From Crossiella sp. S99.2 (lineage in GTDB: Bacteria > Actinomycetota > Actinomycetes > Mycobacteriales > Pseudonocardiaceae), in the NCBI RefSeq assembly GCF_023094165.1, contig NZ_JALMDK010000014.1, positions 1-64,000 on the forward strand: a DNA stretch of 64,000 nucleotides, read 5' to 3'. The notes below the pieces were generated by a model. The model was not told where the DNA came from, did no database searches, and worked only from the letters and a program-made list of their open reading frames with translations. Position 1 is the first letter of the stretch; every line of letters begins with the position of its first letter. The translations under genes were made by a program, and so were the position numbers. Positions 8,849-17,631 of the stretch are shown here, piece by piece.

Positions 8849-11617
8849 TCAGGATGCCGTCGAGCAGCTGCGCTGCTCTGGTGTGTCGTCCTGTGGTCCT
8901 CGGGGAATCTGAGCCAACCGGGCTCGGCTGACCTCGGTCATCGGGTGCCCCGTGCCCAGTGCCACCTCCTGCCGGCGCAGCACGTCACCGAGGATCGCGG
9001 CCGCAGCCGGGTGGGCTCCGGACTCGGCCAGCCAGTGCGCAAGGTTGTATCGGGTAGTCAGCGTGCTGGGGTGCTCCGGTCCGAGGGCTCCGACGGTGTC
9101 ATCCAGCGCGTGTTGGAGAGTGGCGATCGCCTCGGTGACTGCTCCGGAGCTGGCCTGCCAGTGGGCGAGGTTGGATCGTGTGGCCAGCACAAGGGGATGG
9201 CCGCGGCCGAACACGCTCTGCGTGTCCTCGGCCAGAGGCTGGAGCAGAGCGATCGCCCGTGCCCGATCGCCGGTGAGGCCGAGGAACTCGGCGAGGTTGG
9301 CCCGCACGGTCAGGCAGTCCGGGTGTTTCGGACCGGGCGCCTGTTGCATCAGGATCAGAAGCTGGGTCAGCTCGGCCAGCGCAGTGGTGAGGTCTCCGGC
9401 GTGTCCGCGGCACAGCGCCAAGTTGTGCCGGGTGGTCAGAGTGTCGGGGTGATCCGGGCCCAGGAGTGGTTCGATGTCCTGGAGCAGGCGGGCGAATCCC
9501 GCTGCCGCGGTGGCATGGTCGCCTGTCTGGGCCAGGCAGCTGGCCAGGTCTGAGCGGATCTCCACGATCTCACTGTCGCGGGCGACGCCGGTGTTAACCA
9601 GGCGGGTCAGCAACCTCTGGTGAGTGGTGACGGCGTGGTGGTACTGCCCGGCTTCTCGTTGGGCGTAAGCGAGGTTGCGCAGAGCGGTCAAGGTGTCAGG
9701 GTGGTCCTCGCCCAGCACGCGCTCGCGGGTGCGGAGCAGTTTCGTGAAGGTGCTGATCGCTGAATCCAATTCGCCCGCCTCCTCTTGCCAGTACGCGAGG
9801 TTGTTCACGGTGCTCAGGGTGTGGGGATGATCGGTGCCGAGGGCGCGGATGCGATCCCGTAGCAGCCAGGCGAAGTCTGCGGCGGCTCCGGCGTGGTCTC
9901 CGGCGGTGCCGCGGCGGTTGGCCAGGTTGTGCCGGGTGGCCAGGGTGTCGGGGTGATGCGGCCCCAGAACTGTGGTGCGGTCCTTGAGCAGCAACTGCAG
10001 TGACAGGGCGGCCCCGACCGGGTCGTCGGCTTCACCTCGCCAGTGCGCCAGCCGCGCACGGATGGCGAAGGTGCTCAGGTGCTCTGTGCCCAGCTGGGTG
10101 AGCGCGGTATCCAGCAGGCGCCGGGCGTGGCCGATGGCGGTATGGAGCTGACCGCTCTGCCCCAGGCTGAGGTTGTAGCGCAGCAGCAACGGGTGGCAGT
10201 GCGAGTTCCACAAACTCGCCTCGGTGTGGGCGATGAGAGTGGTGGCGTTGCTGCGCAGTGCCGCGGCGGCGGTGTGCGGATCACGGTCGGCCACTGGCCA
10301 GATCTGCAGGAGTGCGTCGGCGGCCACGGTGGCAGCCGTGGCGAGGCCTTCGGTGGGCAGAGCTTCGCGGATGGCGCGCTGGACCAGGGCGTGAATGCGG
10401 ATCCAGCGTGGGGTGGAGTCGCCGTCGTGGGTGATCAGGTGCAGGCTGTGCAGACAGGCCAGGGCATCCAGTGCGGTGTCCGCGGTGACGTCGCTGTCGG
10501 TGTGGGCCCGTAGATGGTTCAGGACGGCGGGGGTGGTGAACAGCGCTTCGGGGATGCCGTTGGCCTCCAGCAGACAGGCGATGTCCAGCAGCGGGGTGGC
10601 CAGGCCGGTGGGGATCATGCTGTTGGCTTGTTCGATGGACAGGTCCCAGATGGTGGCCAGGGTGTCGCGGTGTTCATCGGGCAGTTCGCCAGGGGCGGGG
10701 AGGAGTTCGCGCAGGCGGGTGCGGCGGTCGGTGAAGCGCCGTAGGTAGGTGCGGCAGGTCATGCTGGGGCGTTTGAGGATGTAGGCCGCAGCCTGAGCCA
10801 AGGCCAGGGGCAGGTGGTGCAGTTGCTGAGCGAGTTCGGCTGCTCCGTCGGCGCGGGCGGGGCAGAAGGCCAGGCGGCGATTGAGAAAGTCCAGCGACTC
10901 GCAGGCGGTGAACAGTGCCACCGGGATAAGGTGGCGGCCTTCGCCGTCGAACTCGAATTCTCGGCGGCGGCTGGTTACCACGACCTGTCCAGTGGGCGTA
11001 TGGGGCGGCCACAGTCCATTGAGGTCGGTGGCTGTCTGGACATCGTCAATCACGACCAGCCAGCGCGTGGTGGTGGATGTCAGCCAGTCCAGCCAGATCT
11101 GGGCCATGCGTTGTGTGCTCTGACCGGCTTTGCGGGCCCGTACCGGTCCGGGATCGGCGGCGGCGGCCACCGCATAGGCGCTGCGGATCTCATCCGCGGA
11201 GGAGCCGTTGACCCACAACACGACCTCGACGTCCCCGGCCTCCCAGAGGCGGCGGGCGTGCTCGGCGGCGATCTGGGTCTTGCCGACACCGCCCAGGCCG
11301 CACAACACGTGGGAGCAGGCGCCGACGAGCACGGCCGTACCGTGCTCGGCTGAGATTGCCTGGAGCTGTTGAGTGGCGGCCCGGTGTTGGAAGGCGCTCA
11401 CCCTTGGGGGGAGGGGCCCCAGGAAGTGCCGGGTGAGCATCACCGGGCCTGGGGCGTTGAAGGTGTTCTGTTCGTAGTAGACGGTGCCGATGGATCCGCC
11501 TTGGACTCCGTGCATGCGCTCGGCGCGATTGAGAGTGTGGGGCGCAACCAGGTCAGTCTCACCGGGGGTGGGTTCACTGGCCGGCGGCTGCGGGTTGGTG
11601 GTGGGGGTTTCGGACAC
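8849..11617 (-). CDS. NB-ARC/TPR (NLR-like) ATPase
   Basis: A 922-residue STAND-type protein. Residues 35-60 hold a short signature (GVQGGSIGTVYYEQNTFNAP) followed by a linker. The NB-ARC module has Walker A GLGGVGKT at 107-114, Walker B LVVIDD near 187-192 and the sensor VVVTSRR at about 215. After a winged-helix region, the C-terminal half is built of about ten TPR units of the Kinesin-light-chain type (repeating LGxxHPxTLxTxxNLAxxxxxxG). Family knowledge: such proteins sense a ligand through the TPRs, oligomerise on ATP binding, and act in signalling or anti-phage defence. No fused effector enzyme is visible, so the output is unknown. The GTG start at 11617 follows a weak GAAAGG. It stands alone, about 300 bp downstream of the sigma/GGDEF-EAL operon on the same strand. 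Confidence 0.82.
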   Translation of the reverse strand: MSETPTTNPQPPASEPTPGETDLVAPHTLNRAERMHGVQGGSIGTVYYEQNTFNAPGPVMLTRHFLGPLPPRVSAFQHRAATQQLQAISAEHGTAVLVGACSHVLCGLGGVGKTQIAAEHARRLWEAGDVEVVLWVNGSSADEIRSAYAVAAAADPGPVRARKAGQSTQRMAQIWLDWLTSTTTRWLVVIDDVQTATDLNGLWPPHTPTGQVVVTSRRREFEFDGEGRHLIPVALFTACESLDFLNRRLAFCPARADGAAELAQQLHHLPLALAQAAAYILKRPSMTCRTYLRRFTDRRTRLRELLPAPGELPDEHRDTLATIWDLSIEQANSMIPTGLATPLLDIACLLEANGIPEALFTTPAVLNHLRAHTDSDVTADTALDALACLHSLHLITHDGDSTPRWIRIHALVQRAIREALPTEGLATAATVAADALLQIWPVADRDPHTAAAALRSNATTLIAHTEASLWNSHCHPLLLRYNLSLGQSGQLHTAIGHARRLLDTALTQLGTEHLSTFAIRARLAHWRGEADDPVGAALSLQLLLKDRTTVLGPHHPDTLATRHNLANRRGTAGDHAGAAADFAWLLRDRIRALGTDHPHTLSTVNNLAYWQEEAGELDSAISTFTKLLRTRERVLGEDHPDTLTALRNLAYAQREAGQYHHAVTTHQRLLTRLVNTGVARDSEIVEIRSDLASCLAQTGDHATAAAGFARLLQDIEPLLGPDHPDTLTTRHNLALCRGHAGDLTTALAELTQLLILMQQAPGPKHPDCLTVRANLAEFLGLTGDRARAIALLQPLAEDTQSVFGRGHPLVLATRSNLAHWQASSGAVTEAIATLQHALDDTVGALGPEHPSTLTTRYNLAHWLAESGAHPAAAAILGDVLRRQEVALGTGHPMTEVSRARLAQIPRGPQDDTPEQRSCSTAS

Positions 11618-11795
11618 GGACAGGTTCTGCCTTTCATCACAGCAGCTGTACCCGGGCCTGTGCTGCCCTGGTTGCGTTCGGAGCAGGAATGTCGTCGTAG
11701 GCGCGCTGTCCTCGGCAGGCGGGGCTTCCTACTTCGTCTTCGGGTCGGGTTTGACGGTGTGCGTCATCTGACACACACCTCCGACCCTGGGCCTG

Positions 11796-11822
11796 CTGTG
11801 CTGTCCGATGTGGACAGCACAG
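11796..11822. terminator. Hairpin between the GGDEF/EAL gene and the NLR gene
   Basis: CTGTGCTGTCC (11796-11806) and GGACAGCACAG (11812-11822) are perfect 11-bp complements around a 5-base loop. The hairpin sits about 100 bp downstream of the GGDEF/EAL stop on the minus strand and could end that transcript. No T-run follows, which is common for actinobacterial hairpin terminators. The 11618-11924 spacer otherwise holds only the presumed promoter of the NLR gene. Confidence 0.5.
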
Positions 11823-11924
11823 TGCCCCGATCAACTACACAGCAACGGATCCGCACGCCGGTGCGGGTGGTGCTGCCGTGCTGACGCGTAGCCACAACAG
11901 CACCACCGGGGGTGGGGCGAGTGT

Positions 11925-14357
11925 TCAGAGGGCGAGGGCCACCGGGTTCTCCAGGAGCTCCTCGATGTCCGCCGCGGTGCGCGGCTCGCCGAAATACGGG
12001 CCTTGGGCATGCCGCGCGCCGAGTCGTTGTGCCTGCCGCAGCTGGGTTTGCTCGGTGACACCGCTGACAGTGACCTGCTGGTTGAGGTCGCGGCACAGCT
12101 GGATCAACCGTTCCGCGGGTGCACGCATCGGGCTGACCGCCCCGTCCTGGACTGTCCCAGAGCCCTCGATATCGAGCGGGGAGAGCAACGCGGTCAGTTG
12201 CGGTGGGATGACCGCGGAGGCCACAGTCATTTTCGGCAGGCAGTCCAGGCGCCGGGCGTTGATGCCCAGACCAGTCATGGCGATTTTGACGCCGGTGGCG
12301 CAGAGCTGCTCCAGCATCGGGTGCACCTGGCCCTGCTCGTCGATGATGGCCGTCTCTGGCAACTGCAGGTGCAGATGCTCAGGCTCCAGCGCCGCGTCGG
12401 TCAGTGCGGAGCGCACATGGTGCAGCAGAGCTTCATCCGCGGCCATGCGCAGGGGAACCGGCATGTGGACGAACGGGGCGGTGTGCCCGAACCGCCGACG
12501 CCAGCGGGCGCCGTCGTGCACGGCCTGCTGGATGATCCACGGGAGCAGGCCGCCGACCAGCTTGAGTTGGTCGGCTTCCTCCACCAGATCGTCGATGCCG
12601 ATCGTGCCGAAGTCGGGATGATTCCATTCCACAGTGGCCTGGACACCGGCCAGCATCCGGGTACCGACACGGGCTACCGGGTGCCAGGCGATCTGGATCT
12701 GCCCCAGACCCCATGCCTGGTGCAAGCCCATCAGCTTGCTGTTGTGCTCCCGCTGCTCCTTGCTGTTGGGCCGGGCAATCGGGCACGAGGAGCGGATCGT
12801 GACTTCCTGTTCGTCATTGAGCGCGTTCTCTGCGCGTTGGAGCAGGTCGTGAGCCTCGACTCGAGCCGGGTCGCCTTCGGCCACCGAGATTCGTACCTGC
12901 GGGCAGATTTCCACCACCTGCCCCGCGGAGGCGGCTCCCTTGTCGGCGCTGGGCCGCACGGTGACCGGATCGGCAATCCAGTCCATCATGCGTTTGACCG
13001 TGTCCATGACTCCGACCCAGGCATCCGGCACCGGCAGCAGCACCGCGAAACTGGCGGCGTCCAGCCGCGCGGTGAAGGCACCGCGGATATCGGCGATGGC
13101 GCCGATGATGCGGAGCGCGGCGGCGTTGATGACAGTGTCGGCGGCGGCTTGGCCAAGTTTGCGGGTGATCTCGTGTTGGTTGTCCAGGCGCACCACGCAG
13201 ATGCCCACCGAGCTGTCGGCTGAGAACAGGGCCATCTCCTGCTTGGCTGAGGCCAGGAAGTGCCGCCGGTTGGGCAGATCGGTCACCGTCTCGTGCGCGC
13301 TGCCCGGGTGGGGGCGTCGGGACCAGTGCTGCAGGCTGGTCATGTCGTCCACGACCAGGTGCAGGCCGCCGCCGCTGTCGGCAGGGTCATAGATCAGTCC
13401 GACAGCGATCAGGGTCTGGGGTGTGGCGCTGGTCCCAGCGACGGTGATCTCGACCCAGCTCTGCTGCCCAGGCATGCCTAGGGCCTTGTTCAGGGCCGTG
13501 TGCAGTGCCTCACGGTCGGCTGAGGTGTGTCCGAGCACGCGCAGCAGTTTGCCGATGGGGTTTCCTCGGGGGATGAGCTGGGTGAAGGCCTCGTTGGCGT
13601 CCTGGATCACCCCGAGTGGGCTGAGCGCGGCCATGGGCACGGCTGTTCTCTTGAGGCGGGACCGGAAGACACTGCTTTCGGTCAGGGCTGGGCTCAGTTT
13701 GCGTCGGTGGGCGGTGAGCACGGCCTGCATCACGCCTTGTTGTTCGTGATAGACGCGCTCTCGGGTGCCTGAGATCGTGCCGCGCACCAGCTCTCCCACC
13801 ACCATGCCCGCGGCGTCGGCTGGACTCCGGTGGTGGCGCTGCAGGCTGCTGATCCAGACGTGGGCGCAGGCGAGGATGGCCGCGAGCGATTCCGGGGTCA
13901 GTTGCAGGTCATGGGCCAGCAGATAGCCGATGTCATAGGCCGAGCGGTCGGCGTGGCCGGACAGCACGAGCGTGCGCACGTGCCCCGCGGCCTCGGTCAG
14001 GCTCTGCAGGACCATCGCGTCGCTGTGGGGCAGGTAGGTGCCCTTGACCGCGGCTTGCAGCCATTCCTTCCCGATGTCCTCCACACTGCGCGGCGCGCTC
14101 TCGGGGTCGTGTAAAGCAGGCAGTGAAGCGTCCTCGGCCCCTGCGGTCTCCATGGCAGTCCTTGCTGGGCTTTCGTCTCTGGGCGTTGCCAGGATCGCGG
14201 CCAGTGTGGCTGCCTTGGCCTTCTGATCGATGGGAGTGTTGTCGAGGGCTGCCTTCAGATCGGCCAGACCGGTGTCTACCCGCTGGCCTAGCTGCTCTAG
14301 GCGGGAGGCCGCTGTGCCAGGGATCCGTCGCAGCACACGCTGGATGAGTCCACGCAT
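11925..14357 (-). CDS. PAS-GGDEF-EAL protein with both signature motifs lost
   Basis: An 810-residue soluble protein. Residues about 90-220 form a helical domain, about 235-345 a PAS-like domain, and the GGDEF fold begins at TDLPNRRHFLAS (359-370). Where GGDEF should be, the sequence is LDAAS within RLDAASFAVLL (431-441). The EAL fold starts near 540, but the EAL signature reads VQATVEW (572-578) and the DDFGTG loop reads MTGLGINARR. So neither cyclic-di-GMP synthesis nor hydrolysis is expected. Such degenerate pairs act as c-di-GMP receptors or protein-binding scaffolds. Its ATG overlaps the stop of the ECF sigma gene by one base (TGATG), implying coupled translation and a joint regulatory role. 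It contains no membrane segment. Confidence 0.8.
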   Translation of the reverse strand: MRGLIQRVLRRIPGTAASRLEQLGQRVDTGLADLKAALDNTPIDQKAKAATLAAILATPRDESPARTAMETAGAEDASLPALHDPESAPRSVEDIGKEWLQAAVKGTYLPHSDAMVLQSLTEAAGHVRTLVLSGHADRSAYDIGYLLAHDLQLTPESLAAILACAHVWISSLQRHHRSPADAAGMVVGELVRGTISGTRERVYHEQQGVMQAVLTAHRRKLSPALTESSVFRSRLKRTAVPMAALSPLGVIQDANEAFTQLIPRGNPIGKLLRVLGHTSADREALHTALNKALGMPGQQSWVEITVAGTSATPQTLIAVGLIYDPADSGGGLHLVVDDMTSLQHWSRRPHPGSAHETVTDLPNRRHFLASAKQEMALFSADSSVGICVVRLDNQHEITRKLGQAAADTVINAAALRIIGAIADIRGAFTARLDAASFAVLLPVPDAWVGVMDTVKRMMDWIADPVTVRPSADKGAASAGQVVEICPQVRISVAEGDPARVEAHDLLQRAENALNDEQEVTIRSSCPIARPNSKEQREHNSKLMGLHQAWGLGQIQIAWHPVARVGTRMLAGVQATVEWNHPDFGTIGIDDLVEEADQLKLVGGLLPWIIQQAVHDGARWRRRFGHTAPFVHMPVPLRMAADEALLHHVRSALTDAALEPEHLHLQLPETAIIDEQGQVHPMLEQLCATGVKIAMTGLGINARRLDCLPKMTVASAVIPPQLTALLSPLDIEGSGTVQDGAVSPMRAPAERLIQLCRDLNQQVTVSGVTEQTQLRQAQRLGARHAQGPYFGEPRTAADIEELLENPVALAL

Positions 14358-14959
14358 CAGGCGCCTCCGTTGTGGTCGCGGTCAGGTTGTGGGGCTCTAG
14401 GCGGGCGCTGGGCCGCAGTGCGCCCGCGACTGGGGCCGGTCTCTGCCCGGCGCAACGCCGTGCGCAGCGCTTCGACGGCCTCGCTGCGGTAGTCATAAAC
14501 CGTGGTGACCTTGATCTGCAGCTGAGCCGCGATCTCCTCGGGCTCCAGCCCTTGCAAGATCAGCGCGATGACCTGGCGAAGCCGGGGCCGCAGCTTGGGA
14601 ATCTGCTCCAGCAGGACGGCCTGGACATTCGGGTCAACGGCATGACCGGCGCTGGTCTCCATCCACTGCCTATGCCGATCGGACAGTGATGCCTCCGGTG
14701 TGCCGGCATAGCCACTGCTCACCAGGTTGCGCGCGATCGCGATCAGGTAGCCCTTGCGGGATTCCACCGGGTGGTCCCACATTTTCCAGCACCGCAGGAA
14801 CGCCTCGGCGACGATGTCCTCGGCGATCTCGGGATTCCGGTTAACCACACCAGCTCCCAGCAGGCGATACCGGACGATGATCTGCAGCTCGGTGTGATGG
14901 GCCTCGTAGAAGGCGGAAAACTCCTGGCGAGCACGGTCCTCGGGACGATCCTCGTTCAC
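14357..14959 (-). CDS. ECF-type RNA polymerase sigma factor
   Basis: About 200 residues from the GTG at 14959. The region-2 helices (FSAFYEAHHTELQIIVRYRL, then IAEDIVAEAFLRCWKMWDHP) are followed by region 4 (LRPRLRQVIALILQGLEPEE, IAAQLQIKVTTVYDYRSEAV). The frame stays open to 15325, but the upstream residues are arginine-rich and unlike any sigma factor, so the GTG at VNEDRPEDRARQEF was chosen; an AGGTCAGGG lies about 10 bases upstream. The gene is translationally coupled to the degenerate GGDEF/EAL protein and no anti-sigma gene is adjacent. The GGDEF/EAL partner may take that controlling role, which is inference. Confidence 0.78.
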   Translation of the reverse strand: MNEDRPEDRARQEFSAFYEAHHTELQIIVRYRLLGAGVVNRNPEIAEDIVAEAFLRCWKMWDHPVESRKGYLIAIARNLVSSGYAGTPEASLSDRHRQWMETSAGHAVDPNVQAVLLEQIPKLRPRLRQVIALILQGLEPEEIAAQLQIKVTTVYDYRSEAVEALRTALRRAETGPSRGRTAAQRPPRAPQPDRDHNGGA

Positions 14960-15497
14960 GAAACATCGCCCTGACCTCGCAACCGGCCATCCCCTACGCC
15001 CTGATGCCGCAGACCGCGGCCGCGTTCCGGCACCGTCAACGCCGGCCTGCACGGGCAGGACGGTGTGACAGACCGCCGCCGCATCCCGGGTATCGCCGCA
15101 GCGGCACCGGGAGCGGAGATCATGACGGCGAGGGTCCCCCGACCAACCCACCGCACGCCGTGGGAACGCAGCACCTCGGCCACCACGGACGTCATTCGAC
15201 TCAACTGAAGGGTTCCCTCCCAATCGGGGTTCGGGCCACTCAGTGGAGACCCGCACTCTTAAAGAGCCCCAGCGACACCGAAACCTCGGTACCGATCCGG
15301 CCGGTTCAGGCGATCGTGTGAACAACCGCGGCTACTCACTCGCGCGGATCACACCAGTGGGCGCTTGGCTACGGCGTGATCATGCACAGGCGGTTGTCCC
15401 GATGGCGGCCCGCCATCATCAGTGGTCGCGGGTGTGCCCCGTCTAGCGGCTTCCACAACCAGCACCACGCCCTAGACTTGATCATGACTGGTAGGGG
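14960..15497. other. Divergent intergenic region of 0.5 kb
   Basis: This region separates the minus-strand sigma gene from the plus-strand methyltransferase. It must contain both promoters, but I see no -35/-10 pair good enough to call. The open frame continuing upstream of the sigma gene lacks recognisable protein features. Confidence 0.4.
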
Positions 15498-16268
15498 GTG
15501 TCAGTGGAGGATGACGTGCGCCCCGAGCATGGGCCTGCCCCTGCCGAAAACCACTCGAGCCCCGCGCGCGTCTACAACTATCTCGTGGGCGGCGAACTAC
15601 ACAGTGCGCTGGACCGCGACAAGGCTGCTCGCATCCTCACCGTGCTGCCCTGCGCGAAGAAGCTTGCCCAGGCACATCGGCGTTTCGCACTCTCGGCCGT
15701 GCAGCGGATGCTGGCAGCCGGCATCACCCAGTTCCTCGACTTGGGTGCCGGACTTCCGACTGCGGGCACCGCGGCGCATGCCATCACCGCGGCCACGGGG
15801 TCGGCCAGGGTTGTCCTAGTGGAGAACCATCCTGACGTTGCCGAGCAAGCCCGTCGCATAGCCGACTCCCGCGTACACGTCCTGCGGGCCGACCTCACTG
15901 ACACCGTGACGGTGCTTGATCACTGCACCAGGACTGGTGGCCTCGACCTTGACCGGCCGGTGGGCATTCTGGCCATCGACTCCCTCCATCTGGTCGATGA
16001 CCATGATCAGCTCGGCCAGGCACTGGCGGCTTACCGACAGGCTGCGGCCGCTGGCAGTGTCCTGGCTGTCTCGGTGCTCAGCGACGTGAGCCGCACCCAT
16101 TCTCTCGCGGACTACCTGGAGTTCTGCGCTGCAGACGGTGTTCCCACCCGCCCGGTAAGCAAGGGTCAACTCCTGGAACTGCTGGGGCGGTGGGCGCGGT
16201 CACCCCGGGTGGAAGTACTGGGCTCAGATGCCGACCTGCCTGCCATCGCTGCATTGGTCATGATCTAA
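15498..16268 (+). CDS. SAM-dependent methyltransferase (DUF574 / Methyltransf_19)
   Basis: A 256-residue protein with the layout of the large actinobacterial DUF574 family. It has an N-terminal ARVYNYLVGGELHSALDR motif, a Rossmann motif FLDLGAGLPTAG for S-adenosylmethionine, VVLVENHPDVAEQAR at the end of strand 2, and GILAIDSLHLVDD near strand 4. Family members are small-molecule methyltransferases of mostly unknown substrate and occur in dozens of copies per genome. The start is GTG 15498 or the in-frame GTG at 15504; GGTAGGGGG lies just upstream. It stands alone between the sigma operon and the mobile-element genes, so context gives no substrate. Confidence 0.85.
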   Translation: MSVEDDVRPEHGPAPAENHSSPARVYNYLVGGELHSALDRDKAARILTVLPCAKKLAQAHRRFALSAVQRMLAAGITQFLDLGAGLPTAGTAAHAITAATGSARVVLVENHPDVAEQARRIADSRVHVLRADLTDTVTVLDHCTRTGGLDLDRPVGILAIDSLHLVDDHDQLGQALAAYRQAAAAGSVLAVSVLSDVSRTHSLADYLEFCAADGVPTRPVSKGQLLELLGRWARSPRVEVLGSDADLPAIAALVMI

Positions 16269-17099
16269 GGAGATAGGTCCACGCCCTTGCGCCTGCTCTG
16301 TTGCGCTCACAGAGGGAGGACAACCGCGGAGTACGGCGGACCGCTCAGGTCTCCGGTTCACTGCTTCACTTCGCCCACGCTGTGTCTTGATTCGATGTCG
16401 GCATAGTCTGCCGTGGTCGAGAGCGTGTACAGCGTGGGCGCGGATACAGCCCAGCTGAAGGACAGCGAGGTTGAGGCTCGGTTGGGGAAGAACTCGGCCA
16501 TCGCTGTTGGCGTGGTAGCTATGCGGGCCTGCTGGATCAGCGATCCCCACACCCGCAGATGCCGTCCAGCTGGCGGGTACTCCGCATTGGTCTGGGCTCC
16601 TCGAGTCGTGGCCGTTGAGCCGGACCAGGGCGAGCCGATTGAGTTCCGCAGGGTGTGGTGAATCAGGGCGAGGACCGGTGGTTACTGTCATGGGCTCCAG
16701 GCTCGGTCTGCCATGGCAGACAGCTCCAGGCGCAGGGTCGAATCGATGTTGGCCTATCGTCATCACGTGGCCTGGGGCCACTGCTGCCGTGTGCAGTACG
16801 TCGATACTCCTGGCGGTTGTTGGCCTTCTAGGGCATCATCGACTATCGTTTGCCTATGCAAACAGCATGCGGACTTTTCCGGTCTCAACAGAGAGCAACG
16901 CGTCGCTCACCATGTGGTCACACCTCTCCGCACCCCAACGGGACATCGACAGTGACCCCTCTCCGGAGCAGCCACACAACATCGCATGACCACCAGATCA
17001 CATCATCAGAGGGCCGTCCGCCTTGGCCGGGGCACTACAAGGACACGTTCCCGCTCGCCCTCGCCTGCACCGCAGATGAACCCACCTCAGGCAGCAACC
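16269..17099. other. 0.8 kb with a possible gene remnant
   Basis: No intact gene is visible. On the minus strand, a 64-codon frame from about 16552 to 16358 (RASTSLSFSWAVSAPTLYTL, then STTADYADIESRHSVGEVKQ) reads like the C-terminal tail of a real protein and may be a truncated remnant, but I cannot assign a family. The rest looks non-coding. The region precedes the excisionase gene and may include part of the left element's regulation. Confidence 0.4.
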
Positions 17100-17420
17100 A
17101 TGGCAGATGAACCGTTGCTCAAGACGGAGAGCACCGAACCCCCCGCGCTCAGCCAGATCGCACAGCACTTGAACTCCATCCTGAACCAACTCGCCCAGGC
17201 ATCCACAAAGACACAGAAGGACACACCTGAGCCCCTCATGACACCCGAGCAGGTCGCTGAATTAGTGCAGATTCCTGTGCGAACACTGAAGAACCAGTTG
17301 GCGGCCGGAGCCATCCCGCACCGTCGTTTCGGAAAGCACTACCGGTTCTCGGCCGAGGACTACAAGGAGATCGTGCGCAGGTCCCGGCACGTTGGGTCCC
17401 GAGGCCCGACAATCCGCTAG
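17100..17420 (+). CDS. Excisionase-like helix-turn-helix protein (left element)
   Basis: A 106-residue protein beginning MADEPLLKTE. Its C-terminal half (LMTPEQVAELVQIPVRTLKN, LAAGAIPHRRFGKHYRFSAE, DYKEIVRRS) is a MerR/excisionase-type winged helix (HTH_17). This is the usual partner encoded just upstream of actinobacterial tyrosine integrases. An upstream in-frame start at 16986 is rejected because those residues are low-complexity Arg/Ser/Pro. The integrase begins about 210 bp downstream in the same direction. The protein probably binds the attachment site and steers the integrase toward excision, or represses it. Confidence 0.72.
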   Translation: MADEPLLKTESTEPPALSQIAQHLNSILNQLAQASTKTQKDTPEPLMTPEQVAELVQIPVRTLKNQLAAGAIPHRRFGKHYRFSAEDYKEIVRRSRHVGSRGPTIR

Positions 17421-17631
17421 AACAGCGACATTGACAGGCCGCTGGCAATCCAGTTTCACTCCATAAGCACAGTAGCGTGGCCCATTCGAGAAGTGTCACC
17501 ATCACTATCGGAATACAACCCCAATTTTGGATACCTATAGAACTTATGGTATCTTATTATCAGGCGACACTTGATCGCCAATGTTCACCCAAGGTTCAAG
17601 CAACAACAACTGAAAATCGAGAAGGTGTCAT
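17421..17631. promoter_or_regulatory. AT-rich leader upstream of the left integrase
   Basis: The 210 bp between excisionase and integrase contain a conspicuously AT-rich block (about 17505-17625, including TTATGGTATCTTATTATC), unlike anything else in this GC-rich window. It probably holds the integrase promoter and perhaps Xis or Int arm-binding sites. AGAAGG lies six bases before the integrase ATG. No single -35/-10 pair is clearly best. Confidence 0.5.

Noticed and set aside
16224..16781. A 185-codon minus-strand frame
   Set aside because: Composition is shadow-like (His, Arg, Pro), no ribosome binding site, and a shorter remnant in another frame looks more protein-like.
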